A DNA stretch of 64,000 nt from the NCBI RefSeq assembly GCF_023702065.1, contig NZ_QFDM01000002.1, forward strand, positions 186,001-250,000, written 5' to 3'. The translations under genes were made by a program, and so were the position numbers. This stretch comes from Methanoculleus oceani (GTDB lineage Archaea; Halobacteriota; Methanomicrobia; Methanomicrobiales; Methanoculleaceae). Numbering within the stretch: the first letter of the stretch is position 1; the number at the start of each line of letters is the position of its first letter. The notes beneath the pieces were generated by a model. That model saw only the letters and a program-made list of their open reading frames with translations, was not told the origin of the DNA and did not search any database. Positions 38,319 to 48,700 of this stretch are shown piece after piece.

Positions 38319-41300
38319 CTAAAGGTAAACCCACAAATATCCCCCGTAGTCGCTGAAGCCGCTGTGATTGTATGCGCGGACCCTGTACTGGATTTTGGCG
38401 GGTATATTTCGCGGCCAGAAATCCTGGATATTGGTGCCCCCACTGACGGGCAGATGCGGAGGAATTGCCCTTAATAATCCCCAGCCGGATTCGGCCCCAT
38501 TGTAGTAAAATACCCTGCGCTCAACCTCATACAGCATCGTGTCCGGATTTTCATCTCCCCAGTACATAGTAATCAACCAGATGGAACTCACTGGTTCAAC
38601 CTTGGCCGAAAAGGAATACGGAGTCCTGCAGCCAAAGACGGTTCCCGTCGCCTGTGCGTATTTGCCTTGATCTGCCGCGCTGGTCGCCGTCACCAAAAAG
38701 TTGCCCGCTCGCTCCGCAGTAAACAGCCCGTTCTGGTTAATCGTTCCTCCGCTCGCGGTCCAGGTCACACGCTTATCCACGGCGCCGCTGACTGCTGCAG
38801 AAAATTGCAGCCGGTCGCCCACGATGCACGTAGCCCGGGCGGGGTCGATCAGTACGGATACAGGAAGAACGTTCACTATTGCTGTTGAGGACTTGGTTTT
38901 GTCCTCTTTGCTCGTCGCCGTTACTCTATAAGTGCCGCCTGTATTGCCCGACGGCACAAACAAGCCGTTCGCATCAACCGTTCCACCGCTTGCGGTCCAG
39001 GTGACGCCTTTATCGGCTGCATTGAAGACAGTTGCCGTAAATTGTCGGGTTTCTCCTATCAGGATCGTCGCTGCCGACGGATGTACGATCACGTCGACAA
39101 CCGCGGGAAGCGGGGTCACTTCCGAGTCGTCGTACATTCCGACTACCTGGAGCCGTGCCACACCGTCGAGCTTCTCGAGGTAGCCGAGCAATGCGTTTTG
39201 AGCAGTGTCGGCGGTTACTTCGTTCTGAAGAAGATCGTTTTCCAGGTCTTCCATGAACGGCGACTTATCTCGCCGCAGCTCTGGTTCGATCCAGTTCTCC
39301 GGGAAGAGGAAGACCTTCCGGTTTGCCTCCCAGAGCCGGTACCGGTTCATCCACTGCCACTGCAGCCAGTCGTTATCGGCGTTTGCATTGACGCTGACCC
39401 CTGGCTCAAGGTTGAGAATGCATCGAAGAACAAAGAGCTGGATGGCCGCATTGGCCTGGACAATGCGCGATGTCCCCTGGCAGGCGCTCATCTCAACGTC
39501 GATCAAGAAATGCGAGTAGACATCGCCGGCATCTCTCCATGGCATTGCCCCTTCCGGAGGATGGACGAGGAGATACGCTACGAGGGCGTCACGCTGCTGC
39601 TCGCGCAAGGGATCGCGCAGCTGTTTTGCGATCTGCAGCCATTGTCGGGTGGAATATTTCGCTTTGACGCTCTTTTTGATCGAATTCGCCTGATCCAGGG
39701 TGATTGTCGGCCCGATCCAGCCGCCGACATCGGCGGAGATCCCCGACCGGCGGAGCATGGTAAAGGCGGGTATCAGCCTTGCAAGAGCTCGTTCCGATTG
39801 GTAATCGTCGGGATATTTCAGCGAGAGTAAGCCGGTGTCGGAGGTGTCATACGAGGATTTGAGGGGATCGTCGCAGAGCACTTTGAGGCTGTCCAATGGC
39901 CATTGGGTACGGTCTGCAAGGACCGACATGTACGCTGCTTTCTCCGTATCGTTGCCTGCAAGGTCCATCAACGAGGTAAACGGCGTTCCGACCGAAGGCA
40001 GGGACTTCTTGATCACGGCCGCGTCAGCGAGGCGACTCCATCGTACGAACAGTCCGCCCGCGGTTTCCTGCGGGGTCAGCGGTAACGTTGTCGGGTCAAG
40101 CCAACCCTGCTCCGCTCCTCTGCTCAGTATCCATTCCGTCTCATCGCTTTTGAAATCGAAACCGTTGATGATCCGTGCCGCCTTATCAAGCGCTGTATAG
40201 TGGGTGAAGAACGTGCTGAAGGATACCGGCTTTTTACTGATTAGATCCGTCCCCGATTCTTCGGGACTGAGGGTTACCGGATTATTGTTCATGGACGGAT
40301 CCCGTTCGATATAAAGAAGCGTCAGGAAATCTTCCAGCAACGTCTTTTCGGGATCAATCTGCGATGCAAACCCTTCTGCTGCGAGGATTTTCACGGTTGA
40401 GACCGGGAGTGCAAGCGCATTTCCGAGCTGCTGTACGACGAACCCCGCCCCCTGAGTCTGTCTGAGATAAGCAAGCACGCAATTTAAGACAAATTCATAA
40501 CGCGCCTGTTTTGGGGGCAGAGATTTTTTTCCTACGAGTTTGCGTTTCGCAGTCGACTCAACCATGCACGGGCTCAGCAGCCCGGATAACCTGGTGATGC
40601 ATTTTATCTGCTCTGTATTGCTCAATGAGGATTCCCCGCTCAAAATCCCCATGATCGAATCGAGAGTTACGGGATCGAGCACCGATGAGAGCCGTCTCCG
40701 GGTCTCTGCACCCGTAGGATCGGAACTGAATGTATTTTCTTCTGCAATCTTCTTCAGGCCGTCCAGGATCGATTTCATGAGTGTTCCGACGACCACATTG
40801 TCCGGTGCAGTACCCGTGGCGCTGTCAAATCTATGTCGCAAGAGATAATCGAGTGCGGAGATGGTGAACGGGGTGCTGCGTATCCTGTCGACGGCATCGC
40901 AGAACTCTGCAAGGAGTTCCGGACGCGATGGATCAAACGGATCGTACGACTGATCGGATATCCGTTCTGTCTCGAACAGCGCCTTTAAGGATACCAGTTC
41001 TCTCATCGAGATCCCAAGACCCCTCGAAAGCACGACATGACGATAGAGCGCCGAGAGGTTCTGCAGCGTCAGTATGCCGTCAGTGAAGGAACTTATTGCG
41101 AGAGTGAGATCGGCATCGGAGATCTCAAAGGCACCCTGTAGAGTCGCTTTGTGATCGATGAGCCCGGGAGGGGGATTGTCAGAAGCTGCCCGGACCTCCG
41201 TGCCTGCATCATCGAGTGCGAAGATCGGGTCGACCGGATTGAGTACGGCTGCATTCTGGAACAGGTCGTGGTAGAGGGAGTACCGCCGGTCCCCCGCATT

Positions 41301-44300
41301 CGGGAAATTGGAGACATCCCTCGTTTCGATATTCCCGAACAACGCGACCGCCACGTTTGCAGGTATCCTGAAACGCTTCATTGCAGTCCTGACCGCATAC
41401 ACCTGGCGGAGGAATGTCGTTGCATCGGCACCGTTCATAGTGCCGGCGTGGAGAAGGGAGAGGGCAGAATCCAGGGTGTAGGCATCCCAATCAAGTCGCC
41501 GCATGAGCCTCACAAAACGGTGCAGCCGGTCGAGTGCATCGGGATCGTCGGTAAAACCTGCTATGTTCATGGTGTCGAGACTGCAGGAGTCCGGGACTTC
41601 GTTCCAGAGCTGGATGGCCTTGGCAGGATTTACAAAAACCGTGTCTAACAGTTGTGCGAGCGTCTGGTATGTCAGTCCGGACCGGGAGAGCAAAATCCTC
41701 ACGTTTGCAAGGATGTCAATCCATGAACCTGTAACCCAGATTTTATGGTCGGCAGGGTTTTGGATTCGGTTGAATGATGGGTTTAATCCCCAGTATGTCC
41801 ACAGACTATCATTTCCCGGCCCAATACCGGTGATAATATCTGCTTCTGCCCTGGAAAGCCCCAGACCTTCGACAGCGATCTCGATCACCTGCCGGGACGG
41901 GATAGCGGGCGGCTTCTGGAATAAGTGCATCAGCTGCACCCGGTCTATACCAAGCTGGCTCAGATACGTACGCGCTTCATGCAATGGCAGATTAAAGGGA
42001 AGACACCAGGGAAAATAGGTTCCTGCGTCTGCAAGTATCTCATACGCATATCTATTGACATACTGGGGATTGGCGTTCAGCTCTTCGGTGTTCAGGGTTG
42101 TCTGCCGCTGGAGAGCGGTAGGTGCATCCGTATTAGCGGGGTAATTCGGGTAACCAGAAGGTGGAGCGATGGCTTCTTCAAGCAATTCATTGACCAGATC
42201 GATATAGGGCAGGACCGTGGAAGTGTTCTGTGTATTCAGCTTGATCCGGGCGATATCGGGGCGCCTTTTCAGAAGGACGTCCTTGACGTACACAGAGTTC
42301 ACATCTCCCGCATTTGCTCTTCTCTTTGAAAGGAAGTACAGCATGTCTACAAGATAAGCCGCCGGACTCAGTACTGTTCTGCCCGGATCACCGGCGCAGA
42401 AGTCGAACGAACCAAATAATGTCTCAAGATTGGGAAAATCCTTAACCTCTTCCTGCAACTGTGCGGTATCGATATTCCCTATTGCTGCCGGGTTTAGGTG
42501 TTGAGCAATCGAGCTCAGGTCCGTGGCGAGCATGAGGGCCTGGCCATATGTGTGTGATGCTTTGAAATATATCGTAGAAGCCTCGGTTTCGCCGATATTC
42601 GGATCACCCGCATATTTGTTGACGAAATGAGATTCCCCCATGGCATAGATCTGCTGTGACGAGCGGATCCCATCTGCCAATAAGGGTTTTACGGCTGCAT
42701 AACGCGACGCCAGCTTTATGAGACGCTTACTTTGATGGAGGGCATCCCTCAAAGCCCCGAGGTCGGCATTTCCTGCGGCTTGTGGATTCTCCTTCAGGTA
42801 TCGGTCGACATTGGTCGTGAACAGATTGAAATCCGGATTGGTATCAAGAAATGCTGTGAGAGTACTCTTTTCTCGTATCGGGCTGTCCTCATCTTCGGCA
42901 AGCCGTGCCGAGAATGCTGTCGTAGGAAAGGCGCGTTCGGCGTTTCGTTCGAGAAGGTACGCAAATGTATCGACGGCTTCCTCCGGGGTTTCTGCAGTGA
43001 AGTTGGCCGGGATTCCTATTTGCTCACCCTTAAACGTGTCGTTCAGCAATTCTTTCCAATCCTTCGCGCTGAGCCGTGCAAGATCCCTGGATTCGTTGAT
43101 GGTTCCTTTCTGTCGCATCTCCATGAGCTTCTGCACGAGAGGCATGTGGCCTTTGACGAATTTCCCTGCATCGACGGAGAAACTGAGCGTTTCCACGTCG
43201 TCTCGCGTGAAGTCGGGATTGTTGCCGAGATTTTTCCAGAAGGTGCTTGCCGGATCCGTTTTCGCCGTGTACAGCGTGATGAATTTCTGCTGTTTGTCTT
43301 TCGGGATCCCCGCTGCATCGAGTACATCTCTGATCGGTGTCTTGCCCATGCTGAAAGAAGCGGAAAGCGCAGCATTGGTTCTCAAGGGCGCGAGATCTTC
43401 CAGAGCCTTCTTTGCCTTCGATTGGAAACCAGCAGGAATGACATTTTTAGCGATAGCTGCGTTAATTGCTTCAGCCAGAACCGTATCGGAGGTGGACAGG
43501 ATAGCATCCAGGAGCTTCTGTGCATTGAAGTCGAAATCGACACCGCCGCTTGAGGTGGCCAGAGCGACGACGGAAGCATTCGGCGGAATATTCTGAGAGA
43601 AGAGCCCGTAAAAGAGCTCAGATGGAAGCCCGGTGGAACATGCGAGGCGTGACGCTACCGAATAGAACGCAATCCGCGTTTTATCCAGGTTGGTCTTGCC
43701 GGCGAGGAATGAGATGTCACGGAAATTCTGGTTCTCGACAAATTCTTCCGGCTTGAGAGTGCCGAGATGGGGCTTTAGAGCGATGTGAATGCCGGTGAAA
43801 TCGGACGGCGAACGATGGGACGCTCCACCGAGCGCAATCGGAATCGTGGTTCCTTTTGCGGCATGATAGATAATATCCGATGTGTAAAGGGGTTTTCCAC
43901 CCCTGGCAAGAACCCGTACCTGAAGATTCGGCAAGCCGGTTTTTTCGTCCACGACAAGGGTCTGCGTCTTATCACTTCGAGCTGCAGATCGAATCTGGTA
44001 ATAGCCATCTTTATCGGTAACGGCCCGCCCGATCTCGGATGCATCCCTCAGATTCCGGTGTTCTGCAACAACCGTTGCCCCCCAAAGCGGCATTCCGTCC
44101 GGATCTGTCACCGTGCCTTCGATATAATACGCATCTGGTGGGACTTTTTCCTGCGCATCGGCTGTGATTGGGGTTACCTGAAGCCGCTCGAGGGCGCCAC
44201 CCAGTAATGCCGCCATAGGCAGATCGACTTCGCCGGTCGGATCCTGTCCCGTCAGGATCTGGAACCGCCGGACTGCTTCCCGCGTGTCTGCCCCGAACCG

Positions 44301-44501
44301 CGATTCTTCGACCTCATTTTCGTCGATCTCGAATCCGAGTGCAGCAATCAATCGATGGAGAACGGCGACCTCCTCCCCCCTCGTCCCGAACGACAGTTGA
44401 TTCCCGCTTGTCTGTGCCGGGGACAGCATTGTCTCCTTCTTTTTCTTACTATCTGCCGTATTCTTGTTCAGATCGTCAGCAACACGTTTTTTCTCTGCCA
44501 T
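38319..44501 (-). CDS. Tc toxin TcA subunit, N-terminal half, with added PG-binding, BIG2 and FN3-like domains
   Basis: 2060 residues from ATG 44501 (MAEKKRVADD, GAAGG upstream); a GTG at 44519 is an alternative. Order: peptidoglycan-binding-like domain (about 30-110, RFGADTREAVRRFQILTG); carboxypeptidase-regulatory-like domain (about 125-240, GTVTDPDGMPLWGATV); long helical shell with the VRP1 signature SPAAYLVDMLYFLS and NTSTVLPYIDLVNELLEE (about 690-800); the ABC-toxin segment WMNRYRLWEANRKVFLFPEN to LDGVARLQVVGMY (about 1690-1790). Then come two BIG2-like repeats (VTWTASGGTVDANGLF, VTWTASGGTINQNGLF; about 1795-1955) and an FN3-like end. It needs the downstream half to make a full TcA. Lower GC than flanks. 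Confidence 0.9.
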   Translation of the reverse strand: MAEKKRVADDLNKNTADSKKKKETMLSPAQTSGNQLSFGTRGEEVAVLHRLIAALGFEIDENEVEESRFGADTREAVRRFQILTGQDPTGEVDLPMAALLGGALERLQVTPITADAQEKVPPDAYYIEGTVTDPDGMPLWGATVVAEHRNLRDASEIGRAVTDKDGYYQIRSAARSDKTQTLVVDEKTGLPNLQVRVLARGGKPLYTSDIIYHAAKGTTIPIALGGASHRSPSDFTGIHIALKPHLGTLKPEEFVENQNFRDISFLAGKTNLDKTRIAFYSVASRLACSTGLPSELFYGLFSQNIPPNASVVALATSSGGVDFDFNAQKLLDAILSTSDTVLAEAINAAIAKNVIPAGFQSKAKKALEDLAPLRTNAALSASFSMGKTPIRDVLDAAGIPKDKQQKFITLYTAKTDPASTFWKNLGNNPDFTRDDVETLSFSVDAGKFVKGHMPLVQKLMEMRQKGTINESRDLARLSAKDWKELLNDTFKGEQIGIPANFTAETPEEAVDTFAYLLERNAERAFPTTAFSARLAEDEDSPIREKSTLTAFLDTNPDFNLFTTNVDRYLKENPQAAGNADLGALRDALHQSKRLIKLASRYAAVKPLLADGIRSSQQIYAMGESHFVNKYAGDPNIGETEASTIYFKASHTYGQALMLATDLSSIAQHLNPAAIGNIDTAQLQEEVKDFPNLETLFGSFDFCAGDPGRTVLSPAAYLVDMLYFLSKRRANAGDVNSVYVKDVLLKRRPDIARIKLNTQNTSTVLPYIDLVNELLEEAIAPPSGYPNYPANTDAPTALQRQTTLNTEELNANPQYVNRYAYEILADAGTYFPWCLPFNLPLHEARTYLSQLGIDRVQLMHLFQKPPAIPSRQVIEIAVEGLGLSRAEADIITGIGPGNDSLWTYWGLNPSFNRIQNPADHKIWVTGSWIDILANVRILLSRSGLTYQTLAQLLDTVFVNPAKAIQLWNEVPDSCSLDTMNIAGFTDDPDALDRLHRFVRLMRRLDWDAYTLDSALSLLHAGTMNGADATTFLRQVYAVRTAMKRFRIPANVAVALFGNIETRDVSNFPNAGDRRYSLYHDLFQNAAVLNPVDPIFALDDAGTEVRAASDNPPPGLIDHKATLQGAFEISDADLTLAISSFTDGILTLQNLSALYRHVVLSRGLGISMRELVSLKALFETERISDQSYDPFDPSRPELLAEFCDAVDRIRSTPFTISALDYLLRHRFDSATGTAPDNVVVGTLMKSILDGLKKIAEENTFSSDPTGAETRRRLSSVLDPVTLDSIMGILSGESSLSNTEQIKCITRLSGLLSPCMVESTAKRKLVGKKSLPPKQARYEFVLNCVLAYLRQTQGAGFVVQQLGNALALPVSTVKILAAEGFASQIDPEKTLLEDFLTLLYIERDPSMNNNPVTLSPEESGTDLISKKPVSFSTFFTHYTALDKAARIINGFDFKSDETEWILSRGAEQGWLDPTTLPLTPQETAGGLFVRWSRLADAAVIKKSLPSVGTPFTSLMDLAGNDTEKAAYMSVLADRTQWPLDSLKVLCDDPLKSSYDTSDTGLLSLKYPDDYQSERALARLIPAFTMLRRSGISADVGGWIGPTITLDQANSIKKSVKAKYSTRQWLQIAKQLRDPLREQQRDALVAYLLVHPPEGAMPWRDAGDVYSHFLIDVEMSACQGTSRIVQANAAIQLFVLRCILNLEPGVSVNANADNDWLQWQWMNRYRLWEANRKVFLFPENWIEPELRRDKSPFMEDLENDLLQNEVTADTAQNALLGYLEKLDGVARLQVVGMYDDSEVTPLPAVVDVIVHPSAATILIGETRQFTATVFNAADKGVTWTASGGTVDANGLFVPSGNTGGTYRVTATSKEDKTKSSTAIVNVLPVSVLIDPARATCIVGDRLQFSAAVSGAVDKRVTWTASGGTINQNGLFTAERAGNFLVTATSAADQGKYAQATGTVFGCRTPYSFSAKVEPVSSIWLITMYWGDENPDTMLYEVERRVFYYNGAESGWGLLRAIPPHLPVSGGTNIQDFWPRNIPAKIQYRVRAYNHSGFSDYGGYLWVYL

Positions 44502-44748
44502 CTTCGAACCTTCGTTCACTCGACTCTGTTTCCGTCATCCCGTTCCGGCCTGCTCCTCTGCCCTCGTCAGGCGTCATCGAAACTCCGGTATAATCAAAAA
44601 TTTAAAAGAGATCCCGTTCACCCGCCTTTTGTCGAATCGATGTGGAGCATTTGCAACAACAACTTGCTGCAATCGTCAAGGGCAGATCCGGCTCATATTT
44701 GATGGACGGATAGGGCATGTACAAGAGGCTATACTCGGTCATAATTCA

Positions 44749-45783
44749 TTACCTGCCTTGATATCCCTGCCCCGCAGCGATTAGCGCTGCGAACGAACCT
44801 CCGACATATCCACCGGCCTTCATGAAGAAACCCTTCACTCCCCCTTGCTCTTCACCTTTCTCGACAAGATCAACGTAGAAATCTACAGCTTCAGCAGCCG
44901 CGGTCTTCTCGCCTCTCATCGCGCGTTGGGTTTCATCAACTGCAAGCATTACCGACCCGAAGGCGAGCGAAGCCATGCCTCCTGTTGCAGCAATAGTAGT
45001 GCCCATTGCCATTGTTGAAGCTGAACCCGCTGCCCATCCAGAGGCGTAAAGTGCTGCACCGGTCAACTGCGTACTTGCTGTCGCAGCGTGGAAGGCTGTT
45101 CCAGCCGCATCCTGCCGCTCTGCTGCACAGGTTGCCGCATAGACATCACCGGCACCTCCGGCTACCATTCCAAGACCCGATGCAGCACTGCTAACAACAG
45201 GCACTGCTCCTTTGAGTAAACCAGTCGTTGATAATGGCGATGTGGCCGTTGGAGCCGACGGCTCAGCCAATGTCGCCTTGCCGAACGGAAGCGATAGTTG
45301 TTCGGGTGGTGGTGATGTATGTGGTGGGGTAGAAGAGGCAGGAGGCGTAGTTGCCGCGGGAGGTACACCAGGCTTCGGGGCCGGTTTGATGGTTTTAGCA
45401 TAAGCTGCCATTCTTTTCTCGAATGGTTCAGGCGGAGGTTGCTTAAAGTGAGTACCCGGCTTGACATCTGGATCATAACCCTTGGCGTCCCTCGTTGGTT
45501 TTCCCTGTGCAGCTGCCTGTTGCTTTGTCAGCTTATCCTGATACGAAGAGCGATTCTCAGAACTTGGTTGCGGTCGCAACGGAGGACTTTGTCCTGCCAT
45601 TGTGATACCATGCGTCTGCCCGGGAGGATGGCCCCAGTCCATACCTGTACCCGGGCCCCAGCAGTAATCTATTGCCTTGAGCGCCTCATGCTGTAATTTT
45701 GTTATTCCTCGACTGGTCCGGGTAGCTACAGGCGCTATCTCAAAACACGCCTGCTCTGCAAGCCACAGCTGCCTTCCTTCCAT
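44749..45783 (-). other. Variable C-terminal effector region of the TcB-TcC protein
   Basis: 344 residues after the Rhs core motif NPLSLVDSNG. First part: MDWGHPPGQTHGI (Trp2392, His2394) and SSENRSS (Asn2419-Ser2421) resemble the GH and NRS motifs of GH-E/HNH-like nuclease toxins, but the expected Glu near PGxEH is Thr. Then a Pro-rich linker (about 2470-2510) and an Ala/Gly/Thr-rich hydrophobic tail (about 2530-2680) with possible membrane helices. Nuclease activity is only a proposal; a membrane-acting role is also possible. Confidence 0.5.
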
Positions 45784-48700
45784 ACCGTTACTATCAACTA
45801 AGGAAAGGGGATTGCCGCCCACGTACTGATAGAGGTTCATTCCATCCACCATCCCCGCCGGATCGCAGCTCACCCACCTCCCCAGCCACGGCGCGTAATA
45901 CCTCGCTCCGTGGTAGTACAGCCCCGTCTCCTCGTCCCGCTCCTTGCCGGTATACCGGTATCGCCTGGGGCTCACTTCCGGGCTGCCCGGCCGTCTGTTG
46001 CGCACCGACTGGTACGAGGTGCTGCCGTAGGGATAGTACTCCTCGTACGAGATGATATCGGCATTTTCATCGAGTTCGAGGACTGCGGAACCGAGGTGGT
46101 TGCCGAACTGGTACCTGATCAGGGTCTCGGAACCAGGCCCGGGAGTAGACGTATCGATCGTTTTAGTATCGACAATTGCAATACGCTGCCTGTCGTCCAT
46201 CACATGGAGCGACTCGCGTTCGAGCTTCGGGCCGGCATTGCCGTTGTATTTGCGGAAGATCTCGAAGCCGCCGATATAAATGCGTTCATGGAATCTCTTC
46301 CCGTCCTGTTCCATGACCTTGCGCACCCGCTGGCCGCCTGCATCGTAGGTGAAGTAGACGATGCACCCGGATCTGCATCCCGTGCAATCTTCGGGATCGT
46401 CGCTCCTGCCGGCCGACCGGAGCTGATCCTTGAAATCCCACTTCACGCAGGGAAGGTGAGGCATATTCAGCATGTTGCCGTGGGCATCGTACCGGAACGA
46501 TTCAGATGGGGCAGTAGCGGGATTCCTCCCCACCGAGGATGCGGTGAGACGGTTGTTCGTCTGGCTGTTATCGATGAGGCTTGGTTCGGCATAGTCGAAG
46601 TTCCGGATCCATATGTTCTGGTTCGTCCCTCTGCCGTTCATTGCAGAATGACGGATCCGGGTAATGTTCCCTGCCAGATCGTATGAGTATTCTTCGGTAT
46701 AGTTCCGCATCTGCGAGTTGTTGCCGGGTTGCGGGAGATTCATCCGATATCGATCATCCGACGTCGGCCACGGCGTAGCTGCCGAACCGATGTGCTCGCG
46801 CCCGCTTGCGGAGATTAGCCGATAGACGGCATCGTATACATAATCGGATTCCGGCTGCACGATGGAACCGCTGAAGAAAACCGTCTGCTGGGCGTCGTCG
46901 CGGATGTGGACGATGTTCCCTGCAGGATCGTAGGCGTAATGGACGTTCTGGACACTGCCGGACTCCCTGGTGGTATGGAGATCGGTGAGCCGGAACGTCA
47001 GCGGATCGTAGCCGTAGCACGTCTTCACCCCGTTGCCGTACTCGACGAACTTCCGCCGGCCCTTCGCATCATAATCGATGTTTATCACCATATGCCGGGT
47101 GGCTGTGTCGGACCCAAGCAGCCCGGCCGGCTCGGCGGCCTCCCCCAGCCAGAGATCAACACACTCGAGCAGATTTGCGTCATTGTATACCTGCTGGACC
47201 ACGTTCAGCTGTGTCCCGGCATTGCTGCTGTGCGGGGCAATACTCTGTATCGGCCGATTGAGGGCATCGTATCTGGTACTGCCGGAGAATTCTTCTGATT
47301 CCAGGGGAGAACTGGGTCCGGGCAGCAGAAGTCCGGATCGTTCAAGGAGTTCCGCCGGGGAATCTGAATTAAGTTGTTCGATCGCTGATTTCAGCCTGTC
47401 CTCGAAGTCTTTCCAGTCGGGAGTCTGCGTGCAGTCCGATGCTAATTGCCGGGTGCTGCGAAGCAGGTTCCCCTTGAAGTCGTACGACTCAAAACCGCCG
47501 ACCGACGGATCCGAATCGTGGTGCGGGTTCTTCGCACAGTTGACGACTATGCCGGCCCCGTCGAGCATAAGCAAGATCCTTCCCCTGAGATTCAGGTGCC
47601 GTTGCCCCGCAGATGCTCCTGAAGGGTTCGAGTCCGGGTGCATCTCGCCGTAGATCGCAAGTTCGGCGAGATACTCTCTTTCCGTCCCACTCAGCTGCTC
47701 TCTCACCCAGAGGTGCGTCTGCCTTCTGAGTTCATCGTACTGGTGACGGACAGTGCGGCCGAGGCTGTCCCAGCCATAGATCGGGTTTCCGGCCACATCG
47801 TTCAGCATCCACCGGGTGCCGGCGTCCATGCTCTGCTGCTTGACCGGGTTGCCGAGCATGTCGTAGTCGCACTTCATCACCGAACGGTCGTATGCATCCC
47901 TGACCTCCCGCTGATTGCCTTCGATATCGAGAACGACACGGGTCATCATCGCGCCGCCAGTCACGTCGGCACGAGCAACCGTCAGGAATGTCCGGCCGAG
48001 CGTATCGAAGTAGGCTGTTGTCGGGGTATCGGCATGGGCCAACGCGCGTACGGCAGCTTTCTTCTCGGGTTCGAGGCCCGGGGAATCCGTGGGAAGGGAG
48101 GAAGGATCGATGCGCTGCCGGAGCCATGGCATCCAATCTTCGCGATCCGGTGCGATCTGTTCGAAGTATGCCGACACATATCCGGATACATCAGGATCGT
48201 CCCGCAGGTCCAGGGCGACCGTATCATTGACATCGTATGCCCTCTGCCGCCAGGGATCAAAGACAACTTTCTCGTAAGTATGGTCGGGGTGCAGGGTGGC
48301 AACGACCCGCCCGACCGGGTCGTAGAAGACGATCGGGCTTACTCCGACTTTCACCTCGAACTCGAATTCATGCGTATCGGAGAAGAACGGCTCGTACTGC
48401 CGGACCGGTTGTCCCTTGTTGTTGAAGATCGTCCAGCCGCTCCCGACCCAGCGGGGAGAGACAGCATGGCCGGTCATCCTCACCTTGCCGTCAACGACCA
48501 GAATACTGCCGTCCACACCTCGTTCCGGTACGGGGCCCGGTTCGGCCTGAACCTTCCTCTGGATCTCCCGCCCGAAACCGTCTGAATAAGAGACACTGTG
48601 CTGGATCCGGGTCTTTATCCCGGTTTTGTGTTCTTCCCGGCAGTGAGTCTCGCGAGCCATCGTGTAGACGACATTCGGCCGGGGTTCCGGAATAGACGGG

